Assembly: GCA_907163375.1 (NCBI GenBank)
Contig: CAJQUW010001636.1
Location: 558,001-622,000, forward strand
From: Prostheceraeus crozeri
Lineage: Eukaryota; Platyhelminthes; Polycladida; Euryleptidae
DNA length: 64,000 nt
Direction: 5' to 3'
In this document: positions 9,229-19,509 of the stretch, piece after piece
How positions within the stretch are numbered: the stretch's first letter is position 1
How the letters are laid out: each line of letters opens with the position of its first letter
Notes under the pieces: model-generated
Database searches by the model: none
Told to the model about the DNA's origin: nothing
What the model saw: the letters and a program-made list of their open reading frames with translations, nothing else
Made by a program: the position numbers and the translations under genes

Positions 9229-12200
9229 ATGGTAAGTTGAAAATTTCTTCACTCATCTCCCTCAAACGTGTGGCTAATAGCATCTTCCTCAATTTCAGGC
9301 ATCAACTTCATCACCAACGCCCTCCCTTCTCGAGGACAGTTTAGAGTTGTTGAGTCAAGGTAGGTTGTAACAATACACTGAGACTTGAACAGAGATGATA
9401 GAATGAATTCTCTTTCAGGTGATACCAGTCCCATCTCGAGCGAGTCCATGTCAACATTGTCGCGGGAATGCAACGATCGGGAATGTGCTGACTGTGGGCA
9501 CATCTTCACGAGGAAGCGTGATCTCATCCGACACATCAAGCGAGGTGTTTGTAGACCTAAGTCAGCATCAATCTCCGAAGGTGGGGATGATTCTGTTAAC
9601 GATGTCTCCTTTTCTTGCGATTTATGCATTCAGTCTTTTGACTCACATTTTGAACTATCTTCACATAGACTTCGACATACACACAGTGACGATAGTTATA
9701 CTAACAGCACCTCCTCTATCCGACTCTCTGAAGTGTCGATAAATAATTTAGTGGAGAACTACCAGATGGAATCTTCAGAAACCATTACTGACTTTGAAGA
9801 ATGGTTTCATCAAAATTCATCTTTGATTGGTGCGCTCTTCAACAATTTAGTCAATTTTAGAATGAAGGCGCTCATCTATCTCAAAATAAAATATGCAAAA
9901 ATCGACCACCATACTGGTCAAATAGTAGAGAGGTTGGAGTTTCACATACCCTCCTCTCCTGCAACCGAAGTTGTAGACTGTGAGTCTTGGATTAATTTTC
10001 ATATCCAAGGGTTAAAATTAAATATAGATAAATTTAACGAGCGTGATAGTGGACTCGTTTTTGATGGTATTGAGACCGCCATGATTAAAATCACTTTATT
10101 AGAGAACTACTCTGGACGAGGCTCCTTTAAACTTCCGAAAAGTTTAAAAAATAAAAAAGCAGTCATTTCTGTAGATTGCGAATCGCAATGTTTTAAGTAT
10201 GCCGTCCTCTCCATTCTCCACTATAATGATGTACAAAATAGCCGATACCGTAAGAGTAAGTATCAACAGTGGGAGAATGAATTAAAGTTTGATGACTGCA
10301 ATAGTGAAGATATGAAAATTAATGATATAGAAAAATTTGAAAATTGAACATCAAAATAGTTCTCCATGTTTGGGAAAAGGGGTTGAAGGGTGTCCGCTAC
10401 AACTCGCGTTCAAGTTGTTATGACCACGTTGTCAACCTTTTATTAGTAAAACAGGATGATAGTGAGGAATGGCACTACTGCGCTATTCCCAAAATTTCTC
10501 GCTTATACCACCACTTAAGAAATTCTACCTCATCAGAGATTTATTACTGTGACAGATGCATTCGCAACTTAGGAGTAAAAATAGATTTGAAACTCATTAC
10601 GAATGGTGTAAGCGAGGTAAACTACAAATGGAGCGCATGCCCAAAGATAAGGAGTTTTCATACAGAGAGAATGGCGATGAACTAAGTCCTCTTTGTGTCA
10701 TCTATGCTGACATCGAATGCTATATCGATGATATCATCCACAAGCCAGCAGCTATATCCTGCTATGAAGTATGGCATGGCCATTTCCAAAATAGAAAAAA
10801 TAAAATGCACGTCTGGCAAGGTGAGGATTGTATTTACCAATTCCTCGAACAGGCTGTAAAATTTCAACAAAAGTATGATGGTGAACTCTATCGCAGATCA
10901 TTGCATATGACAGCAGATGATCAAGCAAAATTTGATAGTTGCAACGTTTGCCCCAAATGTAGTAAAACATTTGATGATGATAAGATTAAGAAAGTGCGCG
11001 ACCATGATCACATCACTGGTAAATTTAGAAACGCACTATGTTCAAAATGCAATTTTTCACTTAGGATGAAACGGCGTACATTACCCGTCATTTTCCATAA
11101 TTTCAAGGGCTACGACAGCCATATGATAATAAAAGGAGGTTTAGGTCAAATGAAAGAGTGGAAGCTTGATGTAATAGCACAAACGAGAGAGAAGTTTATG
11201 GCCATGACAGCAAAAGTGCCTGTTGATAAAACTAAAGAAAATAAGACGGTCTATTTTGATATAAAATTTTTAGATTCCTACCAATTTATGACTGCATCAC
11301 TGGCCTCTCTCGTACAAAATCTAAAGTCTCTTCCACTAACACAAAATCTTAAGAAACAATATCCAAATCTAACCGATGAAGTCATCACACGGAAAGGAGT
11401 CTTTCCATATGCATATTTTGATGCGATTAGTAAACTCGGCGAGACTTCTCTTCCATCAATAGATAAATTTAAAAATGATTTGAGTGGCGCAGAATGTAAG
11501 ACCGAAGGTTATGATCATGCACAAGATGCATGGATAAAATTTGACTGCCATACATTTGGCGAATATATGATTGCCTATCTTAAGTTAGATGTATTTTTGC
11601 TGACTGATGTATTTCAGGAGTTTCGACGAGTGGCATTAGAAGAAGATAAGTTAGATCCCGTCCACTTTGTCAGTCTGCCAGCCATGTCCTTTAAGTCTGC
11701 TTTTAAAATGACTGGTGAGACCATTCATCTCTTACAAGATCCAGAGATGTATAATTTATTTGAGCGAGGAATTCGCGGTGGTCTCACATTTGTAAATAAA
11801 CATAGGTTAAAATCAAAATTAGTAGGCGATGATCAGACTCATCTTAAGTATTATGACCAAAATAATTTATATGGTAGTTCACTATCCAAACCACTCCCTC
11901 ACTCTGAGTTTAGCTGGTTAGATGATAGTGAAATTCAGCATCTCTCCAACCCTTCTAACATACTAGCAATTCAAGATGAAGGTGATTGGGGATATTATTT
12001 TGAGATAGATCTTATCGATCCAAATAATATTAAACATAAAACCGTAGATTTTCCACTCGCACCCGAATCAGGTGAAGTGACCAAAGATATGTTTTCCGAC
12101 TTTATGAAACAATTTCATAAAGATTTAGAATCATGCGGTCAGCCCGACTATAAGCCTTGCCGCAAACTTTTACTCACCCAATATGATAAGGAAAACTATC

Positions 12201-13204
12201 TAGTTCACTTTAGCATCTTAAAATTTTATTTAGAGCTGGGCATGATTTTAAAAAGAGTTCACCGCATTATTAAATTTAGACAGAAAGCCTTCCTCAAACC
12301 ATATATTGATAGCAACAGCCAGAAACGTGCACTAGCCCAAAATAATTTTGAAAAAGATTTTTATAAGTATAAGAATAATAGTCTATTTGGTAAGACGATG
12401 GAGGATGTTAGAAAACGTGTAAACTATAAACTAGTCAATGATGTTACAAAATTTAAGAAATTGGTCTCATCACCTCTATTCATCGATAGAGACATTATCG
12501 ATGAGGACCTTGTAGGTGTTAAAATGATAAAATCTGAAGTTGAGTTGTGCAAGCCCATCTATATTGGTCAAGCTGTACTAGATTACTCTAAGCTTGAAAT
12601 GTACCAACTCTTTTATAAAATACTAAAACCATGTCCTCTCGTAAAAGAGGTTCGTTTGTTGGGTGGTGATACAGATAGTTTCTTCTTTGCCATTACCACT
12701 CAAAAAGATTTAAATTTCAATGAAGTAGGAAAATCTTTAGAAAGATATTTTGATACATCAAATTATCCTACTGATCACCCACTCTACTCCATCAAAAATA
12801 AGGCAAAACTTGGCTGCTTTAAGGATGAGACAGCAGGGAAGGAAATAGATGAAATGATTCTCCTCCGTCCAAAAATGTACAGTATGAAATTAAGGGATAG
12901 CGACGATAGTATTAAGCGTGCTAAAGGCATATCAAGATCATTGGTGTCTAACATGAAACATAAAAATTTCAGGAAAGCCTATAGAAATAAAAATATAACG
13001 TTTGTCAATATGACAATCTTAAAATCTAAGTCGCATGAGATCAAAACTCATACTTTTAGGAAACGGGCGCTTTCAGCATGGGAGGATAAGAGGTGCCGGT
13101 TAGAACATAACATATCTCTTCCACATGGACATCCTGATACAGACATACCACCACCCAAAAGAATAAAACTCACACTACCACATTCAGGAGACGTCTTAGC
13201 ATAA
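9229..13204 (+). pseudogene. polB: DNA polymerase B (protein-primed type), two frameshifts
   Basis: Replicative polymerase of the element. Predicted exons: an ATG alone at 9229-9231, intron 9232-9298 (67 bp), exon 9299-9359, intron 9360-9418, then a long exon. Near its start are C2H2-type fingers (CADCGHIF...; CDLCIQSF). The middle has CPKC and VRDHDHITG, an endonuclease VII-like Cys/His insertion often seen in these polymerases. Exonuclease motifs: YADIECY and FHNFKGYDSH. Polymerase motifs: DQNNLYG, KYKNNSLFGKTMED and GGDTDSFF. Two frameshifts, near 10340 and 10575, break the frame before the exonuclease domain, so this copy is not expected to make full-length protein. An AATAAA follows at 13362. 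Confidence 0.9.
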
Positions 13205-13353
13205 TCATCCCTAACTTAGTATTTTCATGTTGATTTCTGTAGATATACATGGTTGTTTTATGTATCGCATGAGATCGTTTCTTCCTTGTGAATATATGCC
13301 TACAGTCAGCTCATTCCCCTATATCTGTGAAAAGACTTTTTCATACACATATT

Positions 13354-13367
13354 TTTATTTCAATAAA
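13354..13367. terminator. Overlapping convergent poly(A) signals
   Basis: TTTATTTCAATAAA holds AATAAA on both strands within 14 bp. It serves the rightward polB transcript and the leftward gene ending at 13430. The same arrangement occurs between the TBP-like gene and the protease (17241-17276). Confidence 0.6.
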
Positions 13368-13429
13368 CATATCACAATGACTTCACTTTGTTTTCCGAAA
13401 CACTAAAGTTACGAGGGATTTAGTATCTT

Positions 13430-14905
13430 TCACATGGATGCACTCTTGTAAACCATTGGTAATTTTGATAGCAATAGAGGGTATAGTTTGTTTGACGACG
13501 ATAGATGATAGAAAATAGATTCAAACATCTTCTCGACTATTCCATATGAAGCGTCTTTATCATGAATGAAATCACGTAAAATGTATTCTTTTTTCTCACC
13601 AACAGAAATAGGTAGAATCAAATCACTTTGAATGTAAAGGTGCTGTTCATGTTTATCAAGTGTCATTGGTGTTTCTATACCAATCGTATGCGCAGCAGTA
13701 AACACAGTTTGTAGCATTGAAAAACCAAAGAGTTTTTTCAAATTTTTACTCAATTGACATTGAATGTCATCACCCAGTTTCAGAACAACGCGTTGATTTT
13801 CAATTGAAAACGAAATGTGGTGTGTCTTTACATCATATTTACTTTTCATCACATGCTTCAACTTCTGTTGTATATAAGGATTTACTACATGAATGAAGCT
13901 TTCAACTGTATGATATAGACGCGGCATTATATTGATAGCAACTTTAGATTCTTCATAAGACTGGTAAATTTTCTTGATGCGATCGCCATAGATGTCCACC
14001 CACCATTCATCATTAACTGAATCAGCTTTAGTGTGATATTCATGAGAAGCATACACCACACCGCTTCCAATAATAGGTGTATAATGTCTTACAAAATGAC
14101 GCAAGGTTGGAGAGAAATAAACTGTAAGTTTGTCATTATATTTCTGAATAACCAACTTATTTTTGTCCGCCATAATTTTCTCTCCATCCTTCTTACCCAC
14201 AGTCTCATTCCATCGTTTTACTAACTCAATAAGTGATAAAGGTTGAACACCACGCTTTTTCAAAATGATGCGTTCTTCGCATTCTACAACATCTTCATCA
14301 AATATTTTAAATTTATAATGAAATTTGTTGATTCGATTTGAATAAACTTTTTTAACATTTGCAGTAGCAATTGACGTTAGATGTAGTCCATGGCCAAAAC
14401 CGAGATGTGGATAGAATTCATTATCCAACCTCAGTGTAAGACCTTTAGTAAAAGAATGAAAGCGAAGGAACTGTCTCCCACTCCAATGATAGATAGTAAA
14501 CTCATAAGCTTTCTGATTTTTATTCTTCATGATGGAAGTATTACCACTATTGAATGCCTTAATAATTTTCTCATTCCCAAATGGTTCATAATAATCTGAT
14601 TTTATCTGAATCCATTCATAGTTCCACTTTCCATCTGACGTTAAATTGTATGGGAACTGGATTGTTTTATTCATCGTTATTCCATCATGGGTGCGAGGAG
14701 TCAATATCATTTCTTCCAAATCATTCACATTCTGAATATTGCTATCATAGCAAATACTAGAAACGCAAACCTCCCATTCACCTTCTAAATGCAGTGGGCG
14801 ATTTAATTCTACTCGATAGTCTGATGGTTTATTTTTGGGAAATTTATTCATAGAAGCATTACTGGGTAAGTAGATTAGAAACGAGTCCTTATTTTCACTT
14901 TCCAT
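13430..14905 (-). CDS. Large Polinton protein with N-terminal WEV domain, altered C-terminus (491 aa)
   Basis: The ATG at 14903-14905 (MESENKDS) is preferred over an upstream in-frame ATG because it starts the part shared with copy B. The first 60 residues have a pattern (FPKNKPSDYRVEL, then GEWEVCVS) seen in proteins that travel with the F54H12.2-type capsid gene in invertebrate genomes. The neighbour at 14945 shares it, so the two are paralogues. I infer a virion protein (vertex, spike or fibre), without proof. A 2-nt insertion near 13500 relative to copy B changes the reading frame and replaces the last ~30 residues. Confidence 0.65.
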   Translation of the reverse strand: MESENKDSFLIYLPSNASMNKFPKNKPSDYRVELNRPLHLEGEWEVCVSSICYDSNIQNVNDLEEMILTPRTHDGITMNKTIQFPYNLTSDGKWNYEWIQIKSDYYEPFGNEKIIKAFNSGNTSIMKNKNQKAYEFTIYHWSGRQFLRFHSFTKGLTLRLDNEFYPHLGFGHGLHLTSIATANVKKVYSNRINKFHYKFKIFDEDVVECEERIILKKRGVQPLSLIELVKRWNETVGKKDGEKIMADKNKLVIQKYNDKLTVYFSPTLRHFVRHYTPIIGSGVVYASHEYHTKADSVNDEWWVDIYGDRIKKIYQSYEESKVAINIMPRLYHTVESFIHVVNPYIQQKLKHVMKSKYDVKTHHISFSIENQRVVLKLGDDIQCQLSKNLKKLFGFSMLQTVFTAAHTIGIETPMTLDKHEQHLYIQSDLILPISVGEKKEYILRDFIHDKDASYGIVEKMFESIFYHLSSSNKLYPLLLSKLPMVYKSASM

Positions 14906-14944
14906 ATTATTCACATTGGAAAAATATATTAGCATACTTTTGCA

Positions 14945-16348
14945 TTAACTCTTCATTCGGAAATGGAGTGTGATACTTGTCACAGCATCTTTATGAAAAG
15001 GAATCAACGCACCAGCATCGTCATAAATGGCAATATCAATTTGTGGGATGTAGTTTGATTTTAGCTTTGTATAATGCACTTTCTTGAAAGTATGCTCAGA
15101 TAAAATACTGCAGCTTTTTGGCTGGTATGGTATCATTGCTAGCAATGGAGCTTCAACATCTCCCACACGTACATCTTCACCAATATTGGAATATATCTGA
15201 AAATAGTTAATACGACGCGATAGCGACATGTCTGCGCTAGCTTTGGTTACAGTACCACTTTTAAAGATATTTTGATCAAAACCCAAAATGTCCATTAGAG
15301 TTTTATCCATAATTAGTTCAATACCTTTTCCACTTATAGTGAGAGACAAAGTACCTACTTTTTCAGAAAATGAAATATGTTGCTCATTAATCACTTCATT
15401 TAAATAATCTACAACCAATTTAACCGAAGTAATAATGCGAGGTATCAACACTCTTGTTTCATGTAAGATACCACCGAAAGGCTCTATACACTTTCTGTAT
15501 AAAGATACGGTCCATTCTGTATTAAATTGATTTTGCCTTTCACATGGTAAATTTTGCATATCAGATTTTCCATGAACAGCTGCAGAACGATGTCGTAAGA
15601 ACTGATGAAAATCTTTTGAACAAACTAATACTAGATCATCATCATTTAATTTACTTATTGCAATATGATTAGATGATTTGATATAAGTCAATGTTGCCAC
15701 TTGTTTACCATCAACTCGAAGGAGATAATTAAATTTCTTCAATAATGTTTCAGGAGTCATGTTTGTCCCTCTTGGCTTAATCACAATCTTCTTCACCAAC
15801 GTCTTCTTATTTTTTGGAATAAGATCTACATAATAAGCTTCCTCTCGATATATTAACTGTTTATGACCACTTGGGTGGTAATTAACGTTACAGTTATAAT
15901 TATCATAGCTTGTTAAGGCGCTAGCGAGGTAACCTAAATCATTTCTTAAACTCGGACTCAAAGCAACAATCCAATCTTTCTCAACTACATGATGTACATA
16001 ATTATGATCATCATTGTGCGGAGTAAATTGGACAATATGTTTACACGCTTTATTCAAGAAATCATATATAAACTTTTTACATGATAAGAGATCTTTCTTT
16101 GGCCACTGTGGAATGTATACTCGGCAGCCCTTTTCACATTGGTAAGCAGCTGTACGTCTCATATTAATAGTCATCACCTCATGATCAAAAGTATAGACAC
16201 AGTTGCTATAAACAAGTTGAGTGACACCCACTTCCCAATTTCCATTTAGCTGCTGTGCATGATCAATGCGAGTAGAAAAGAGTGCGGCTCGATTACTAGC
16301 AAATCTCTTTGTAGCCGCATTGCTAAGCAAAATATGATAAAACGACAT
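14945..16348 (-). CDS. Large Polinton protein with N-terminal WEV domain (467 aa)
   Basis: Intact here, frameshifted in copy B. The N-terminus (RFASNRAALFSTRI, GNWEVGVTQLVYSN) matches the layout of the next gene downstream, which starts only 40 bp after this stop. The rest is beta-rich in appearance with no motif I recognise; no membrane segment or signal peptide is evident. As with its paralogue, a role in the capsid is inferred from position within the structural block. The gene is divergent from the 118-aa gene at 16384, with about 35 bp between the two start codons. Confidence 0.75.
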   Translation of the reverse strand: MSFYHILLSNAATKRFASNRAALFSTRIDHAQQLNGNWEVGVTQLVYSNCVYTFDHEVMTINMRRTAAYQCEKGCRVYIPQWPKKDLLSCKKFIYDFLNKACKHIVQFTPHNDDHNYVHHVVEKDWIVALSPSLRNDLGYLASALTSYDNYNCNVNYHPSGHKQLIYREEAYYVDLIPKNKKTLVKKIVIKPRGTNMTPETLLKKFNYLLRVDGKQVATLTYIKSSNHIAISKLNDDDLVLVCSKDFHQFLRHRSAAVHGKSDMQNLPCERQNQFNTEWTVSLYRKCIEPFGGILHETRVLIPRIITSVKLVVDYLNEVINEQHISFSEKVGTLSLTISGKGIELIMDKTLMDILGFDQNIFKSGTVTKASADMSLSRRINYFQIYSNIGEDVRVGDVEAPLLAMIPYQPKSCSILSEHTFKKVHYTKLKSNYIPQIDIAIYDDAGALIPFHKDAVTSITLHFRMKS

Positions 16349-16383
16349 TTTTATATTGCTGATCTGCGGCTTTGCATAACATC

Positions 16384-16740
16384 ATGAAGACTTGGATTTT
16401 GGACTCTCTACAATATATCAGAGTTGATCGTGATGGAAACGTACATTTCAAAAATTCTCATGGTCATACATCAAGAGGTATTACATTAACATGGCGACAA
16501 TTTGTCAACCTCAATGATATCATGAGGGATTTGGAATATTTTGAAACATTAAGATTCATCTCCTTGGGTGATCAAGTTTGGCTTCAACATTACAGAAATG
16601 AAATTCAAATCTACCATTCTCATTCCGCAAACTGTTTCTCATTTCGCAAATACAATTGGGAGAAGTATAGAAGATACATACATCGCTCCATCATGACATT
16701 TATTCGTCGTGAGTTCATCGCCCTACTATGCAAATCTTAA
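16384..16740 (+). CDS. Small 118-aa protein, weakly PC4-like, paralogue 1
   Basis: First gene of the short rightward island. The ATG at 16384 (MKTWILDSLQ) is the first in frame. It shares with the next gene a start KLDSLQ/ILDSLQ, an alternating beta-like stretch (DGNVHFKNS), an R-G-I-x-L motif leading into a helix (WRQFVNLNDIMRDL), then a second strand pair. The beta-sheet followed by a GI-L-helix recalls the ssDNA-binding domain of the transcription coactivator PC4, but the match is weak and made by eye. Identical in copy B. Confidence 0.6.
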   Translation: MKTWILDSLQYIRVDRDGNVHFKNSHGHTSRGITLTWRQFVNLNDIMRDLEYFETLRFISLGDQVWLQHYRNEIQIYHSHSANCFSFRKYNWEKYRRYIHRSIMTFIRREFIALLCKS

Positions 16741-16762
16741 TCAGACATGAATACCACGCACC

Positions 16763-17245
16763 ATGAGTTGGAAATTAGATTCCCTACAACGTATTGAAAC
16801 GGATCATTATCGAAACGTCTATTTCAAAGATTCAACTGGAAATGTGAGAAGAGAGTTTGCTTTATCTTATCGTGATTTTCAATCTCTACATCATATCATG
16901 AAGGATTTGAAATACTTCCATATGAAAAGACATTCACGTATTGGAAATCGCATCTGGTTGCGCGTCAACAATCGGCGAATTCAACTCTATCATTCCCAAC
17001 TTCATACTAACTTCACATGTCATCAAGGTAGTTGGGAAAGTATAAAAGGGAGGTGTGTTATGAACAATTTGTGTTATGAACCCGAACTTTTTCCTGCAGC
17101 TCTCATTAGTTGTTGGTTACCTGTGCATGTGGCAATCTTTCATAATAGTAAAGTGATCATTACTGGACTAAAATCTCACGTACAAGCAAATGTGATCCCA
17201 GACTATCTCATCGAGCATGTACGTACCAAGCGGATTGTAAAATAA
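16763..17245 (+). pseudogene. PC4-like paralogue 2 fused by deletion to the C-terminal half of the TBP-like protein
   Basis: Residues 1-95 correspond to the second small paralogue (44232 in copy B). After the sequence AGTATAAAAGGGAGG (about 17038-17052) some 395 bp present in copy B are missing, and the frame joins the C-terminal TBP repeat, with YEPELFP and KVIITG still visible. The frame stays open (160 codons), but the first TBP repeat is gone, so it cannot form the saddle-shaped TBP fold. The TAA stop overlaps an AATAAA signal at 17241. Confidence 0.75.
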
Positions 17246-17271
17246 AAAACAATTTTTCCAACATGATGTTT

Positions 17272-17733
17272 TTATTTCAAATCATGATAGAACTTACAAA
17301 TCATTTTTTCATTAGAGGATGGATTACATGAAAAGTTTTGAATAACAGATACAAATCGAGATACATGTAAACGTTTTAAGATGAAGTACAGTACAAAAGC
17401 ACCACACGTTGATGAAAGTGGATGTTGTAGTATGCGTTCATTTCGCTGATATTGACGCGTATGTTTTCTCAACCACTGCTGTATTGGTATATTTGGAGGT
17501 TGAGCAAGAGAGTCAAATAGTTCACCACGTCGGTCTTCTCCAATAAAGATCGCTTTCCAATGCTCACCGCCTAAATTCTGCGAATGAGTGTTTAGCACAA
17601 TAAAGATGGGATAGTGATTTACTGCAGGTGGTAAGGTATCGAGTGAATAGACATTATCGAAAGCTTTCAACGTCGCTTCGTCTGCATTACGCTGCACTTT
17701 AGTCTTAATATCGTCAGCAGTCAACCAACTCAT
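17272..17733 (-). CDS. PRO: Adenain-like cysteine protease (153 aa)
   Basis: Maturation protease of the virion, related to adenovirus adenain and Ulp1-type peptidases (clan CE). The catalytic set is visible: His58 in GEHWKAIF, Asp74 in ELFDSLA, Gln103, and Cys110 in SSTCGAFVLYF. Length is short but close to Polinton proteases. Its stop is next to an AATAAA on the minus strand (17271-17276), and its start touches the end of the capsid gene (17733), typical of compact viral gene packing. Likely substrates are the small basic proteins at 19163 and 22112, which have Gly-Gly sites; that is inference. Confidence 0.9.
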   Translation of the reverse strand: MSWLTADDIKTKVQRNADEATLKAFDNVYSLDTLPPAVNHYPIFIVLNTHSQNLGGEHWKAIFIGEDRRGELFDSLAQPPNIPIQQWLRKHTRQYQRNERILQHPLSSTCGAFVLYFILKRLHVSRFVSVIQNFSCNPSSNEKMICKFYHDLK

Positions 17734-19010
17734 TAACGATTATACTGAAGAATCACGTCACGATACTTTGTAATTTCAATATTTGAATCGAAGACTGCAT
17801 AAATTAATACATTGATCGTCTCAGGTAGTGTTCTTTTGAACGTCAAATCCAAACGAATATTATGAGGCACGTTCGCTTGACGATAGGGGGCACTAATATC
17901 GCTGTCAGCAGTCAAATCAAATGCATAAATAGTATATCCACTCTTAAACTCTTTCATAGTCAGTCCGTTGGTGTCATCCGTATTGTAAAAGCCAAAGACA
18001 TCCATAAAATCAACATAACTGCGCATAAATTGATCCGCAGCAAAATCTGGTTTGTAGGGTGGTGCAGGATGACTCACACCATTTACACGTAAAGCAATTT
18101 CACTTAACTGATTGTGTTTAAAATTGAAAGGATTCTTCTTTATATTACCATTAAATGCATCATTTTCAATCATTGCCACCATGAGGAGCTTCGGTGCTTC
18201 CGATGGAAAGAGGCCATCTTTCATGAAACTCTTTTGATCTCTCGGAATTGTAAAGGTGAGAAGCTTTGTATGCTGAACAGGGTAAATGGCATTTTGGCGG
18301 TTAAGACCTTCAGCATGTCCTCTAATGACACTTGGATTCGGTACTACTCGACGAATGTAAAGTGCAATATCTTCCACATGAATTCTAAAATTGTCAACTT
18401 TAGCAAATGCATTCAGCGCAAATTCAGGCTTATTCAATGTCAGCTTGAGTCACAAGCTGGTATTACAGAGTAAAAACTTTGACTGTCTAAAGAAGTCTAA
18501 ATTCAGCGGACCATATAGCTGACATACTTTACTATCTTTAATCATAGCAGATCGCTTTACAAAGCCACTGTTTGTTTCAACATCAAATTTTCCTGCTTCA
18601 TCTCTATACCATCCCATGGCTTCCATATGACTTTTTTGTGCTGCTGGATGAAACTGTGATACATGATTGAAATATGATTTATAGGGATAATCGCTTTGAC
18701 CACCTTCCACCTGCTGCTCTCCAATCGTTAGAGAAACATCGCGAAGTAATGTAGTCAATGGTAAATTGCTCAGTCCAACTTTATGTGTATCGTCAATAGC
18801 AGTTCCATCTGCTTGCTGAATTCTAAACCTCAAATCAAGCATCGCATAACTCAAATCTATGTAGTCATCACTACCACCAGGAATAACAAATTCAATGGGG
18901 CCAGCATTCTCAGCTGTTCGAGGATGATAATCTACAATACTTGAACTAAGAATATCTGTCTGTATGGCTTGTTGATCAAACAAACAAAAACCGGAAGTTT
19001 TACACTCCAT
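17733..19010 (-). pseudogene. MCP: Major capsid protein candidate (F54H12.2-like), one nonsense codon
   Basis: Homologous throughout to the 425-aa gene at 45586-46863. The family, known from C. elegans F54H12.2 and many invertebrate genomes, has the signature YHPRT...GPIEFVIPG, YIDLSYAML and, at the end, NVLIYAVFDSNIEI. The last resembles the C-terminal strand of double-jelly-roll capsid proteins, so I read it as the major capsid protein. In this copy a CGA to TGA change near 18449, plus loss of a Met codon next to it, splits the gene into frames of 186 and 234 codons. Confidence 0.75.
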
Positions 19011-19012
19011 GA

Positions 19013-19144
19013 TTAGAAGTTATAGCAGCGTCGTCGTTTAGCGTCTGATGAATGATTAGCGCCTCTGCGACGTTTGCGTGAATGCCTTTTGACTGAAGAT
19101 CGCACCTTACCAGCTCCGCGATGTTTCCTCCTTCCTTTATTCAT
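19013..19144 (-). CDS. Arginine-rich 43-aa core-like protein
   Basis: Small frame with an ATG at 19142-19144, between the capsid and pVI-like genes. Nearly half the residues are Arg or Lys, with clusters such as KGRRKHRG, HSRKRRRG and AKRRRC. It resembles DNA-condensing core peptides of adenoviruses (protein X/mu) in size and charge. The gene is kept open in copy B (46866-46997). Confidence 0.6.
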   Translation of the reverse strand: MNKGRRKHRGAGKVRSSVKRHSRKRRRGANHSSDAKRRRCYNF

Positions 19145-19162
19145 TCGTTTAGGTGATTTCTT

Positions 19163-19468
19163 TCATTGAGTAACACCAGCAAAGGTCTGCTTCAATGTTT
19201 TTAAACCGCGTTCCTTCCCACGATTCAACAAACTGCTCTTAAAACTTCTACCTCTGGAAAGATCACTAGCAACATCACCAGCAAAGCCAACGGCATTACT
19301 TAAAACATTTCGTTTTAAAGATCTACCGACATTGGATATGAGAGGTGCTACAACAGATTTCAGTGCACCAAGTATGCTACCTCCACGTTGGCGGCGAGCA
19401 CCGATGTAAATTTGACCTCCACCACTTACATAGGAGGGTCGTGAATAAAATGAGGCAGTTGGATTCAT
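19163..19468 (-). CDS. Small Gly/Arg-rich virion protein, pVI/pX-like (101 aa)
   Basis: The pattern YIGARRQRGG followed by an amphipathic helix (SILGALKSVVAPL) and a basic tail with SDLSRGRSFKSSL is typical of a small protein found beside F54H12.2-type capsid genes in invertebrates. The RGG could be an adenain cleavage site freeing the amphipathic helix, by analogy with adenovirus pVI. Membrane or DNA binding is inferred, not shown. Confidence 0.65.
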   Translation of the reverse strand: MNPTASFYSRPSYVSGGGQIYIGARRQRGGSILGALKSVVAPLISNVGRSLKRNVLSNAVGFAGDVASDLSRGRSFKSSLLNRGKERGLKTLKQTFAGVTQ

Positions 19469-19509
19469 AGCTCAAACCCTAAACATTGTTAGTTACAACT
19501 TTGCATGAA

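Noticed and set aside
14033-14599. Plus-strand frames inside the large leftward genes
   Set aside because: Shadows of the coding strand (also at 41502-42322, 17862-18473 and 45715-46326); no motifs.
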